Assembly: GCA_009801015.1 (NCBI GenBank)
Contig: VHZZ01000254.1
Location: forward strand, 28,207-53,169
Direction of reading: 5' to 3'
Source: Silene noctiflora
Taxonomy: Eukaryota > Streptophyta > Magnoliopsida > Caryophyllales > Caryophyllaceae
Length of the DNA: 24,963 nt
Shown in pieces: positions 1-10,373 of the stretch. The notes under the pieces were generated by a model. The model did no database searches. It had not been told where the DNA came from and saw only the letters and a program-made list of their open reading frames with translations. The translations under genes and the position numbers were made by a program. Position 1 is the first letter of the stretch. Every line of letters starts with the position of its first letter.

Positions 1-337
1 TTTAATAATTATTTTATTATTAAGTATTATAAAAGTTATATAAAATTGAGTTTTTAGTTGTGTTTGTAATTTTTAATAATAAAAAAACAATTTTTAAACA
101 TTTTTTTATAAATATAATACATAAATATTAATATTTTAATAAAATTCTTGATTTATCTTTGACCTAATGGGTCGACCCGTTCGGGTCGGGTCTCAACCCT
201 AAAATAACGGGCCATTTCGAGTTCGGGTCAAATGGGTCACGGGTCGAAAAAACCGGGTTTGTAACCCTAAAAGAATGGGTTGGGCTGGTCGGGTTTTCGG
301 GTCGGGTCGATTCGAGTTTTGACAGGTTTAAACGGCT
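1..337. other. AT-rich intergenic DNA with GGGTC-rich tract
   Basis: The first 160 bases are very AT-rich with no coding signal. From about 164 to 330 the sequence becomes a degenerate array of GGGTC/CGGGT words. Near 316-330 it ends in a stretch reading, on the minus strand, like TAAACCTGTCAAAAC. That resembles the right end of the hAT-type element at 7498-7942. No matching left end or target duplication is visible, so this is probably a decayed or truncated relative. Its long minus-strand open frame is a by-product of the repeat. Confidence 0.45.
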
Positions 338-372
338 GTTATCTAAAAGCATAATACAATCTAAGTAATTTT
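338..372 (+). repeat. Dispersed repeat, copy 1 (inverted partner at 3849-3883)
   Basis: A 35-base stretch containing ATCTAAAAGCATAATACAAT recurs in inverted orientation at 3849-3883 with about one mismatch. A looser copy lies at 1101-1140 in the same orientation. It could be a transposon end or part of a dispersed family. I cannot tell which element it belongs to. Confidence 0.6.
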
Positions 373-1100
373 ACGGAATTTATTTCCGCAGTACATTTTT
401 TACTCATTAGAGTACTTTTTATATATTATTTTCCATTTCTATACCCTTGAATTGAAATCAGATACGGAGTANTGAACAAAATTCTCTCAAATTATACCAC
501 TACATCCTCTAAATTCTATCAAATTTCTTTGATTATGGGTCTTAATTTGATTGCATACACACATTTGACACGCAAATTACACCTTATTGNCCAAACAAAT
601 GATTTTTTTGCGTTTTCTTTTGAATCTAATGACATTGTTGGTTCTTTAATTAGGGTTTTTCATTTAAGATTTGTTACTTGTTAGGGATATGAATTGGTCT
701 TTAGTGGTGGTAGGGCGGCAGTGTAGTTGGACGGCGATGCAAGGAGGGTNGCTGGCGTCGTGGTCGTAAGGAAGGGGGTTGTGCGGTGGGTGGTGTGAAG
801 TGAGGTTCGACGTTCGCGGCGGCGACCGATTAGGGTAGTATAATAAGAGGNCNTGCTCGGTTGGAGGAGGTACNGGAGGNTCGCTGGTTGTGGGGGAGGT
901 TATTGGCAGCGAATGGGTGATCGTCGTTGGGTGGTGGAGGAGGGTGAATGGTAGGAGTGGCTGGAATTTGGTGGATCGTTGTAGTACGGAGTTTCCCCTT
1001 TTTTTTTCTTCTTCTAATGTAGTACAATTGGTTCATGTTGGTGAAAATAAATGAGGATGTAATGAGTAAAATGTTTACTGCGAAAATCAATACCCTAATT
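373..1100. other. Intergenic stretch with C-rich pocket on the minus strand
   Basis: No gene is supported. Between about 690 and 1000 the plus strand is rich in GGTGG/GTGG words, so the minus strand reads as CCACC-rich DNA. Similar pockets occur near 6020-6240, 9235-9570, 10480-10860 and 16580-17200. A minus-strand frame at 830-1090 encodes a proline-rich peptide interrupted by ambiguous bases and looks like a composition artefact. N bases at 472, 590, 750, 851, 853, 874 and 880 mark unresolved positions. Confidence 0.4.
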
Positions 1101-1140
1101 TTATAAGCATAATAAAATCTAAGTAATTTTATAAGCTTAT
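1101..1140 (+). repeat. Dispersed repeat, copy 2 (diverged)
   Basis: This stretch shares the core ATCTAAGTAATTTT with the copy at 338-372, and TAAGCTTA with the reverse complement of the copy ending near 3841. It lies in the same orientation as copy 1, about 760 bases downstream. It may be the end of a related transposon. Confidence 0.45.
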
Positions 1141-1847
1141 ATTTGAGTGTTGAAAAATATTGCGATTTAAAAATTTAATAGTGATTTTTAATATTTGACC
1201 ATTTGTATATTAAATATAGTTTATTAAGTTATTTATCCTCCGTTATTTTGAAGAGTTACAAAGAATATTTTAGCTTGGTCATACAATTTATTTTGATGGA
1301 TTAAAAGCCATTAACTCCACAATTAGTATGCTTTTAAATGGTAGCATATTGTTGTTTGTGGAAGGTTGTATGTAAACGTAAAATGGTGATTACACTACCT
1401 AATTAATGGGAGTTAATGCATATTCCATTCTAGTTTGTAACAAAGGTTTATGTACCTATATATACATATGTGTTTGGATGTTAGAATAGAGTGTGACTTG
1501 AGATTGCTTAGCTATTTTTCGGAAAAGCTTTTTACACTATTATTTTCTTAGGCTTCTTTGAATTATTATTGAGCATCGGGTGATCATCTGTTCGGGAGCT
1601 CCACTTGCTTTATCGAATGAGTCTAACGGGTTGTCGTATCTTGGGAGAGGAACACACTATTTGGTATTCAGTGTAATGGTGGTGTTATCAGTTATCACTC
1701 TTAAAAAAGTGTCTAGCGCGATTCGATTCATGCTACATCTTTCTCCTCTACTCTCTTTTATATTATTGTTATTTTTTATGTCTTTGTGTTATTGTTTATT
1801 GTTATAATATTATTTACGGTATTGTAATACTCTACTTTTTCTAACAA
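1141..1847. other. Intergenic stretch, no gene recognised
   Basis: An open frame at 1580-1807 on the plus strand encodes a hydrophobic, leucine-rich C-terminal half after a GC-richer start. It has no ATG at its upstream end and matches no family I recognise. It may be a decayed transposon fragment. The rest is AT-rich with no repeat structure I could define. The stretch ends where the Helitron-like 3' terminus begins. Confidence 0.3.
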
Positions 1848-1885
1848 CTAGTTTTAAGCTCGCGCAAATTTTGCACTGGTTTGCT
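1848..1885 (-). repeat. Helitron 3' terminus (hairpin + CTAG)
   Basis: The minus strand shows GTGCAA, three loop bases, TTGCGC, a short spacer, then CTAG at 1851-1848 and a flanking T. The layout matches the termini at 5365 and 7046. Confidence 0.6.
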
Positions 1886-2573
1886 TATCTAACAATTACT
1901 ATTATTAGAATTGACAAAATAGATAAATATCTAAATTTAAACACACAAAATATAATCTAAATGACTCATCTTTTATACTATTTAGATGAGGCATAAAGCG
2001 TTATTACAAAAATTATTAGTAATAAACTATGGATGATTAAATTATTTTGATTGTATAGTTACTCATATACAAATGCAAGTAGTCCTACGTTTACTTGTTT
2101 ACATTAAAATATAATAAAAAATGGGAGGATATAGTGTCTTCTAATTGTTGTTTAAAATAGTCTCATATTTTGTTATTTGTAATACATGAGAATATAACAA
2201 GACAAACCCCATGTGTGCATAGTGATTAATTCTTGTTGTACAATGTTGAATGAAAATTGATTCGTTTTGTCTATGTAAAGTAGTATATGGTATATTGTTA
2301 ATTTGTATAATAGAAATGTGTTTTATATATAATGGTAATTGTATGGTCAAGTTTTAAAGTAATATACTTGCAGAATACTCCGTATTAGATTTGTTTTATG
2401 AGCACATTTTTCTTGTTTGTCAATTACATGATAATCCGTAAGTTGTGATACATCGCTTAATACTCTCTAACTATGTTATGTATATATACAGACTATAAGT
2501 CAATTTGCGTGGTCGCTAGTTAATTTGTCAGCATGTTAATTTGTTTTATCACTATTTATTTATTCTAACATTG

Positions 2574-3833
2574 AGTTCGTAGAAATGGGAACGTGGAGGA
2601 ACTAGACAGAACAAATAAGTTCGTAAGTTTGTATCAATGCAAACCACTTTCATTTCTTCCTTTTCTTATAAGTGTTGAACCATTTTCAAGCAACTCAGTT
2701 TTAATAGTGGAAGACAAACAATTCTGTATCTATCTCTAAAGTTTATATGCGGATCAGAGTAGTTTATAATATACGCATGCATGCCTAAATACTCAAATTA
2801 GTAGCCTTACTCTACACCTCGTAACTATGCAAGAACCTTCCAACTCCCTCCATTCTACTTTTCCATCCATTTCTTTCGTATTCCTACCTATTTTTCAAAC
2901 TTGTATTATAAATTTGTGTATGTTCAATGTGTAATAAATTTCAATTGTCTTTTTTTTTTTGTTCGATTTTGCATCATGTTGATTCTATATGAAACTATGA
3001 TTTTGTTAACTTGAACTAGTATAACATTCATGAAAATTCACGGGGTTGTTTTTAATCCATAGAAATTATATTTATTTATAAATTAGGTATATACAATATG
3101 AAAATTTTGCCATACAATATGAAAATCCTTAAATATGATAAGGATTCGGCAAAACCATATTCGGATCCGGTTAACAAAAATCCTTATAAATTTAGTATAT
3201 ACAACGTGAATTAAATTTTTGTTAATCGGATCCGAATATGGTGATTTTGCAGAATACATATCATATTTAAGGATTTTCATATTGCATACCGAAATTTTCA
3301 TACTGTATACGAAATTTATAAATAGATATAATTTTTATGGATTAAAAACAACCCCGTGAATTTTCATGAACGTTATACTAGTTCAAGTAAAAGTTGTATT
3401 GACAAAATTATAGTTTCATATAGAATCAACATGATGCAAAATAAAATAAAAAATTAAAAAAAAATTGGAATTTATTACTCATTGAATATACACAAATCTA
3501 TATGGGTGCTGAAAAAGTAGTGGGAATACGAAAGAATTAGATGGGATAGTAAAATGGAGGGAGTTAGAAGTTTCTTGCATAGTTACGAGGCGCAGAGTAA
3601 GGTTATTAATTTGAGTATTTAGGCATGCGTGCGTATATTATAAACTACTCTGATCTGCGTATAAACTATAAAGATAGATACCGAATTGTTTGTCTTCCAC
3701 CATTAAAAATTGGTTGCTCAAAAATGGTTCAACACTTTCAAGAAGAGAAATAAATAAAAGTGGTTTATGTTGATACAAACATATGAACTTATTTGATCTG
3801 ACTTGTTTCTCTACGTTGTCATTTCTACGAACT
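2574..3833. mobile_element. Foldback element: near-perfect 1.26 kb inverted repeat
   Basis: The left arm (2574 to about 3181) reappears as its reverse complement in the right arm (about 3215 to 3833). Only about 33 bases (3182-3214) are left unpaired at the centre. The inner 27 bases of each arm (3155-3181 and 3215-3241) differ at one position. Arm ends align at AGTTCGTAGAAATG (2574 onward) against 3833 and back. Mid-arm stretches such as 2748-2803 and 3606-3663 also match closely, with scattered substitutions and a few small indels. No convincing target duplication or coding capacity is seen. A transcript would fold into a very long hairpin. It could be a foldback transposon or an inverted duplication of a smaller element. 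Confidence 0.85.
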
Positions 3834-3848
3834 TAAAGGTAAGCTTAC

Positions 3849-3883
3849 AAAATTACTTAGATTGTATTATGCTTTTAGATAGC
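3849..3883 (-). repeat. Dispersed repeat, copy 3 (inverted relative to copy 1)
   Basis: This is the reverse complement of the 338-372 repeat with about one mismatch. It starts 15 bases past the right end of the foldback. The bases between (TAAGCTTA-like) also resemble the downstream flank of copy 2 at 1131-1140. Confidence 0.6.
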
Positions 3884-5290
3884 GTACTGAATTGATGTGT
3901 CGTCTGGTATATATGACTTCTACTTTTAAATTCGAGGCAACCGAAATGATAATCTTATTGCTACTGCGTTATGTTAATTATTTATTCGGCCATTAAGAAA
4001 TATTTACTCTTTGATTACTCTTTAAATGTGATATATATTACATTTGTAATTGCTAATCAAATTATGAAAGAGCATTACGAGTTTTACACAGAATTTGGCA
4101 AGATCAAGATTACTGCGCTTAAAGTTTTATTTTCTACCTCGATATACTTTCCATTATGATTAAAATTTGATAATTTAAAACTGAAATATGAAAGACAGAC
4201 TTGAAATAGGCTGCAAACTTGATGGTTGTTTCACTATGAAATAACTAAACCTTTGATGGAAACATTGTGTTGTTTGTTTTATAATCTACTTCCATTTTTG
4301 TTGGCGTTGCTTGTGCAAGAGCAGTCATGTTAAATAAAAAGGTTTTGCCATGGCTTATGTGTGTAAATCGAGCTGCTTTTATGTCTAAACAACCAAAGAA
4401 ACTGTTGTTATAAAAGAAAGTAACTAACAGTACTGCTACTATTTGTTTTCAGGTATCAGCTTTTATGTGCATGTTTTTCTAGTGCTTATTTATGTATGGA
4501 TGCTTTGTAGGTGAAGCAAAACCAGAAGTATTACCGCCTGTCAGGAAAAAAATGTTTTTAAGAACAACTTTTTATGGTGTTAAGTGCTGATGTGTTTTTT
4601 TTTTGCCAATGTCGGTAGGGCTCCTCTTAATCATCCACCCAAAGCACTATCCATTCATGTAAGGACTATAGCTAAACATGACGAATAATCAACATTTCTT
4701 AAACCTGAAAGTGCCAAATGATTTATCGACGAATTTTAAAATCAAAGCAGAAGATAATGCTCGTCTTGGGGACTGTAATCATTCAAAGCCTAAGTCTGGA
4801 AAGAAAAAAAACGTTTTCATAGAGATTTTGCTTCTAAATTGTTGACCTCTAACTCCCGGTCCCGGTTGAGAATATTCACAACAATGCTCTTGAGAAATCT
4901 TTGTTGGGTACTAATGGTTTAACATTTTTCTTCATTTTGTTCGAATATGATTTTTGTGTTATAAAACTATTTATTTTGATATTTTATTATTATTTAATCA
5001 TTTGCAATAATTCTTTTCATGAAATATATAATTATTGATGCTAAAAATGGTAAAAATCAATTTTGGACTATATTAAAAGCTCACGGCATTTTGACTATAA
5101 AGTGATACTATGAGTTTGTCTTATTTCATTAAATTAGCCTTTTTTTATGTTAATAAAATGTAGGAGTAGTTTGATAAATAGATGTTAGCTTATAATAATA
5201 TTGGTTTAAATTGATTTGTTAAGAAGAAGAAAAAATTGTACACTGTGCCTTAAAGAAGGTTCTCGGTCTGAGCTTGCAGCATAAATAAGA
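3884..5290. other. AT-rich interior of Helitron-like element, no gene
   Basis: No open frame here looks protein-coding. The short plus-strand frame at 3971-4159 is AT-driven. Several stretches around 4260-4870 are slightly less AT-rich but broken by stops in every frame. I find no tandem repeat or further inverted repeat that I can support. Confidence 0.4.
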
Positions 5291-5364
5291 TAATGCCACG
5301 TGGCCTTTAAATGGATACTCAACTAACCTTTTTAGGTTATTCACTTATTGTATAAATGTATAAA

Positions 5365-5402
5365 TTAGTCTTTGTACCCGTGAAAATCACGGTGCATTTG
5401 GG
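5365..5402 (-). repeat. Helitron 3' terminus (hairpin + CTAA)
   Basis: On the minus strand, CACCGTGATTTTCACGGGT is followed by a 7-base spacer and CTAA at 5368-5365, then T. It is the cleanest of the three 3' termini. Confidence 0.65.
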
Positions 5403-6975
5403 ATTAACTGTGTAAGCATACGCATAATAATCTCATTTGTATGGTACATATTGACATCTTTATTGCCATGTGCGGCTAAATACAGTGATATACAAAATTG
5501 TTGCACATGAATTGTTGTTCATGTATTTTGGCGAAAAGTAAACAACATATTTATTTTAAGTTTCACAGTATTATAATATTAGATGGGCAAGTAGATGCAA
5601 TTATCAATATAAGGTAGAACTACTTGCTTCAATGTTAAAAAATTGTGATATAAAATTAACCACATGTCAAATGAATATTTGATTCTTTTGTAGCTTATTT
5701 TTATCATTGACCAGTGTTTTCCTATATATTCCGAAATAAAGTTTGAAAGTGGGTGGTTGTATAAGCAATTATAGTGTCAACTTTTAGGACTATTATTATA
5801 TAAATTTGATAATATTACGATTAATATTTATATTAACAAACATAATTTATGTGTTGATGTATCTCGTATACTTTTCATTTGCACGCTCTTAATTTTAAAA
5901 AAACAATAAACTCAATTCCCTAATACCTAATTTGATTATAAAATATGTATTTGATTTGTCTAGTAGAAATTATTGATCATATTAGTATTTTTCTTCTCCG
6001 TTTTATTTAGGAATTGAGGTTTTTAAGGCTTTCTTTGATGAATGGTGGTTGTGTTGAAATAAGGCATAAAAGGCGTGTCAGTGAGAAAGGTACATTGATG
6101 GTGAACAATTGGTCAATGAGCGAGAGAGCTGGTGCTTGCCATGTTTCTAGGAGGGGAAGAGCGGGTTGATAGTGGCTTGGAATTGAAGGGCTGATAGGTT
6201 GGTGGTAGGTTAGGAGATGGTGGATGTGTTGGTGATGGAGTAATGCATTTTTGTTTATTTTTCAAAAAAAAAAATCTCTATAAAATGCACGACCATTTGT
6301 TTAATTTTCCCTATTTTTTTATATAATTTTCTCTTCACGCAATATTGTATTTTTTTGTTTGATGATGAATTTATGTTTTTTTTTTCACTTGTTGTAACTC
6401 GTGCTTCTTTTTAATTTTAATTTGTTTTGTTCTCATCTCAATATATTTTATTTAAATTGTTACATAAGACGACTTTAGAAGAGTTACATGACATATTTTA
6501 TATTATCCTTATAGTACGATATATTAAATTTTCTTACATTATTACTATAATATTTGAGGACGTTAATATGAAAAATTATGTTAAGACATTAGTTTTTAAG
6601 TTCTCCTTATGCATTCAATTTATTAAAACTAAAGAGGTATACAACAAAAGAGGGGATAACATTTACAAATAACGTAATATATAGAGTTATGTAATATGAG
6701 TTTTATTTGTTGTATAACTGATTTTTTTAATAAAACCCAAAATTTGTAAGTTTAATTTTTATTTTGGTGTTGTGTAATTTACTTCGAAATAAAAATCCAA
6801 ATTTTAATGTTTATTATGCTCTAATTTGTATTTAATGCAATGAATATAATAAAAAATTTCTTTTTCTTTTTATTTTTAAATAATAAATGGTAATGATGTG
6901 GCATAATAGGCTAGATATGTTGATGTGGCAATTAAATAAGTGTTTAGTTTGTATTTTTATTATTATATATATAGA
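5365..6975 (-). mobile_element. Helitron-like element H2 (non-autonomous, 1.6 kb)
   Basis: On the minus strand the element starts at 6975 with TCTATATATATAATAAT, preceded by A. It ends at 5365 with CTAA, followed by T. A perfect 6-bp hairpin (CCGTGA, loop TTT, TCACGG) stands about 10 bases before CTAA. TC start, hairpin, CTRR end and an A/T target site without duplication are the defining Helitron features. The interior has no Rep/helicase coding. It holds a CCACC-rich pocket on the minus strand near 6020-6240, possibly captured DNA. The frame at 6427-6672 is AT-rich and unconvincing. Confidence 0.65.
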
Positions 6976-7045
6976 TTGTAGTAGCGCGGCAAATGACAAT
7001 AAATTCAAATTAGGAGTAATCCCCCACCCCTATACACTAAAAGAA
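6976..7045. other. Short spacer between two Helitron-like elements
   Basis: Seventy bases separate the 5' end of H2 from the 3' end of H3. They include a GC-richer start (TAGTAGCGCGGC) and a CCCCCACCCC run at 7021-7030. No feature is recognised. Confidence 0.4.
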
Positions 7046-7075
7046 CTAGCTTAAAACCTGTGCAAAATTGCACGA
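7046..7075 (-). repeat. Helitron 3' terminus (hairpin + CTAG)
   Basis: The minus strand shows CTCGTGCAATTTTGCACAGG, then TTTTAAG, CTAG and a flanking T. The 6-bp stem GTGCAA/TTGCAC is perfect. Confidence 0.6.
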
Positions 7076-7489
7076 GCATGTATAAAAAATATATAAATAA
7101 TCATTTGAAATTTATAATTATAATATCATTCAATATTATAGTATGAAAGTACAAGATTTTACACATTCAAATTAAAATACAATATTGAATTGAGCTTCAA
7201 CATTTATAATACTCCTAACATTTAAACCAAATTGATATAATAATCGGTGAAGACTTTTTTATACCCGTGTCTCATATTTTCACCCAAGCATTCATAAGCC
7301 AATGTACTTATATCTTATTTCATATCGATGATAACTTCGAATATAAGCGAATTACACTCATCCGATAAATTTTAAAAATCATTAATTAAAAATATAATAA
7401 TTTCTTAAATCATGAAAACTTCAACCATATTTGGTGTGTAGGCGGGTATAGCCCCATCCCACCACACATCACAAGTGGAAATTTGTACC

Positions 7490-7497
7490 CTTACGCC
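7490..7497. repeat. Target site duplication, left copy
   Basis: CTTACGCC lies immediately left of the hAT-type element and is identical to 7943-7950. Confidence 0.85.
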
Positions 7498-7942
7498 TAG
7501 ACCTGGCAAATCGGGTCAACTGGTCGGGTTCGGGTCGAGCCATTTCGGGTCAGATCAGTTCGGGTTTTTCATTGATTTCGTGTTAATTCGGATTGCTCGG
7601 GTCATTAATTTCGGATTTCGGGTCAATCTCGGGTTGTTAGTCGGGTCAATTTCGGGTCAAACGGGTCAGGTTATTTTGGGTCGGGTCATTTTCGGGTCAA
7701 TGAATAAGAGAGAAAAAGTCATTTCAAATCTTTCGGTTCAATTAGAGTTATGTTTTGTCGGGTCATTTTCGGGTTGGATGGTTTCAGAACGGGTCATTTT
7801 CGGGTCGGGTCAAATACGGGTCAAGAAAGCTCGATCATGTTCGGGTTGGGTCGGGCCGGGTCGGGTTTTCGGGTCACATTCGGGTGATGTCGTTCGGGTC
7901 TCGGGTCAGCTTTTTCGGGTCGGGTTACTTTTGTCAGGTCTA
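7498..7942. mobile_element. Non-autonomous hAT-type MITE (445 bp) filled with GGGTC repeats
   Basis: The element starts TAGACCTGGCAAAT and ends with the inverted counterpart TTTTGTCAGGTCTA. It is flanked on both sides by the identical 8-mer CTTACGCC (7490-7497 and 7943-7950). An 8-bp target duplication with a TAG-type terminal repeat is diagnostic of the hAT superfamily. The interior is a degenerate array of GGGTC/CGGGTCATTT words. The long plus-strand frames across it exist only because this repeat lacks stop codons, so no transposase is encoded. The perfect duplication suggests a fairly recent insertion. Confidence 0.85.
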
Positions 7943-7950
7943 CTTACGCC
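7943..7950. repeat. Target site duplication, right copy
   Basis: CTTACGCC lies immediately right of the hAT-type element and is identical to 7490-7497. Confidence 0.85.
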
Positions 7951-8884
7951 TCTACGAATGCTCTACCCATACCCATCCCAGCAGGGGCGGGTGCAATGCG
8001 TCATCCATTGTACATAATCCAAATAATTATAATTAAAAGGTACACGTGTAAAATAGGTATTGTATATCTGATTAAGAGGTAAACATCTGATCTTTTCGGA
8101 ATATTTTTTCCTTACGTTTTTAACACTACACAACAATCTTCGTATTTTTAAAGACATAGTATTATATGGATCATATGAAGTTAAGTTATTAGAAGCATGG
8201 TAGGAATGGACCATATGAAAGGATTTTTTTTTTTTTATAATTTTAAAAATATGAAAGTAATAAAATTTTCATATAATCGGCTAATTATTAAATTTTTTTT
8301 TTCCCTAATTGTGCTAATTTAATTTGATAGTAAACCTTGTTAAGCATATTTTGCTAACCTTATCCATTATTATAAATTTTCTTACTTCCACCGTTTGCCT
8401 AATAGAACTTTACTTACAGACTAAAACGCATATTTTTGGTGAGTGCATATAGATTTTTAGTACACGATTTTACGCTAAATTAATATAAACCTTTTTACCC
8501 AACACCTTAAGTAGAACATAGTTATGATGTTGAAAAACACCCATAAATAATTGGCTAATTGTATATACTCTCATCAAAAAAATTTCAAACAAACTGTAAG
8601 TATGATACTCTTATATAATAATATACACGTAAATAATTGAGTATGAAATTACAAAATTTATAGTATTTAGTTGTACGCTCGTTTTATCATAAGGCAGACT
8701 TATTGTTATTGTCAAAAAAATTTAAAAAAAAAACATTATGCCTTTTGATTTATTGTTATTATCTCATCTTATATGGAGTAAAACAATTTGTGTGGTCAAT
8801 ATTATTTGTAGGTCATATATGATGACTTTTAATGAGTTCTATTAGTTAATATAAATACATTAAGATAGCAGGTCTTTTTTTTAC
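7951..8884. other. AT-rich interior of Helitron-like element, no gene
   Basis: The short stretch after the hAT insertion (7951-8010) has CCCATCC and GGGGCGGG words. The remainder is AT-rich with homopolymer runs, for example near 8221-8240. The minus-strand frame at 7963-8214 has no recognisable motif. Confidence 0.4.
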
Positions 8885-9838
8885 TTAAGACCGTCTTAAA
8901 TTGGGACGTGCTTTTTCACATACGAATTTTTACTCTTTCGCATACATCTTTTACAATATTACCCTTGTCATTTTTTCCATTCTTCAACTAATTGATTTTT
9001 TTCCTCCTTTCACTCATCTCTCTTCACCACCAAGTCATTAACACTAACCCACCGCCTACTCCGTTCACCAACTCCGTCGACAAATAAGTATTATTTAGAA
9101 TAAGTTAATCAATGAATAAGCACAAAACTAAATACTAAAATAATAATAATAATTATTAATATTTACAAAAGACAAACTAATTAAAATTTTTTTTAAAAAA
9201 AAATAAACAAAACAACAACACACTACACAGTCTACACAGCATACACAACTTCATATTTCCCTACCCCACCAGTCCACCACCACCTGAGCACCACCACCAA
9301 CTGTCCCAGCCACCAGCCAGACTCCATCTCCAGCCGTTCGTACCACCCATTCCAGCCGTGACCCCCAGCCGACAAACTGTCTCCATCCTAAACGCACCAC
9401 ATACTCCGACCACAATCAATCGCACCACTCCCTAGCCGTTCTCTTTCCTCACTAACCCACCACCCGCATCGTACCACCGTCACTGCAGCAGCCCCTAACC
9501 ACCACGCACACCGATAACAACCGTCAACCACCCTAACCACCGTGCCGCCTTTCACCCCCTCATAAACCCTAATTAATAATAATTGCTAAAAAACATACTC
9601 CGTATTAGATTCGATAAAACGTATTAATAATTGCTAAAGAACATAATTACTTCGCTATTTGAAGAATTATATTCCATTGTTCGAGCTAATTAGATTCGAT
9701 TTTAAGGTAAAATGAATATACAAGAGTTATTTGATTATGTTTAGGAAAAAGGGTATGGTATGGAAATTTTATGAAAAAGCGTATGTGAAAGAGTAAAGTT
9801 CGTATGTGAAAAAGTAATTTCGTAAATTAAGATCTTTC
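8885..9838. mobile_element. Terminal-inverted-repeat element, about 0.95 kb
   Basis: Positions 8911-8945 on the left and 9781-9814 on the right are inverted copies of each other. Both contain CTTTTTCACATACGAA and CTCTTTC with only a few differences. Weaker similarity (CTTAAATT against CTTAATTT) extends outward to about 8888 and 9833. The interior has a C-rich CCACC pocket at 9235-9570 followed by AACCCTAATTAATAATAATT. No intact coding frame is present. The left flank contains AAGACCGTCTTAA, a self-complementary word. No target duplication was found, so the superfamily is unassigned. Confidence 0.65.
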
Positions 9839-10373
9839 AAAACCTACATTGCATTTTATTTCTGTCTTATTTAAATCGGTTATGAGTGTCATATTAACTT
9901 AAAACGGTTTTAATTAAGAATTTGTGAAATTGGAAACTTGTTTACTAAAGGTTTGCAATTTTCAAATATAAAAATAACTAATAAACTTTATATAAAACGA
10001 TTTTACGTTATAAATTTTGATAAAATCATACTACCGACAGTTTTAGTCTCCCGTAAAAGATGTTTGTTATATAAAAAAATGGTTTTATAAGGAGCAATTA
10101 AGTTATTTTAAAATTAATCAATGACTTATGGTTCGAAGTAAAATAATAACAAAAAAAAATGATTATAAAAGAAAATTTAAGTGCATCTTATAATAATGCA
10201 GCTCTTTTTTTTTTAAGCAAAATCAAAAGGCTATTATTATGTAATAATGTTAATAGATTATTTTTGGTAATTATAATATAACCTATAATTAAGCTCCTAA
10301 GTGTAGATAGATTACAGTATCATATTTTTGACAATTATGATAAGAGATAAATTCAATGAATAAACTTTCGTAT
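9839..10373. other. AT-rich stretch, nothing recognised
   Basis: Low-complexity AT-rich DNA inside the H3 element, with poly-A/T runs near 10150 and 10205. No coding frame or repeat structure could be supported. Confidence 0.4.

Larger units (their letters stand above)
1848..5364 (-). mobile_element. Helitron-like element H1 (non-autonomous, about 3.5 kb)
   Basis: Read on the minus strand, the element ends in CTAG followed by T. It is preceded by a short hairpin with arms GTGCAA and TTGCGC (one G-U type mismatch), about 10 bases before CTAG. This is the standard Helitron 3' architecture. The 5' end is inferred to abut the neighbouring element at 5364/5365. The sequence there is AT-rich and carries a GCCACGTGGC then TTTAAATGGATA arrangement, like the 5' end at 11184, but its first bases read TT instead of TC. 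No Rep/helicase coding is visible. The 2574-3833 foldback is nested inside. The 3' end is fairly secure and the 5' end is tentative. Confidence 0.5.

Noticed and set aside
800..815. GGTTCGAC word as a tRNA T-loop
   Set aside because: No acceptor stem or D/anticodon arms can be formed around it.
1580..1807. 75-aa frame with hydrophobic tail
   Set aside because: It has no ATG at its start, no recognised motif and AT-rich codon use in its second half. Kept only as a possible transposon fragment.
2574..3833. Foldback interpreted as a CRISPR-like or tandem array
   Set aside because: There is a single inverted pair and no regularly spaced direct repeats.
5292..5302. CCACGTGG G-box as a light-regulatory site
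   Set aside because: It sits inside a Helitron-like 5' terminus more than 6 kb from the nearest gene, and a similar palindrome (GACACATGTC) recurs at the same place in the other element.
7475..8036. Long plus-strand open frames (180 and 93 aa)
   Set aside because: They translate the GGGTC array of the hAT-type MITE and run through its target duplication. The repeat lacks stops in these frames and the protein has no family features.
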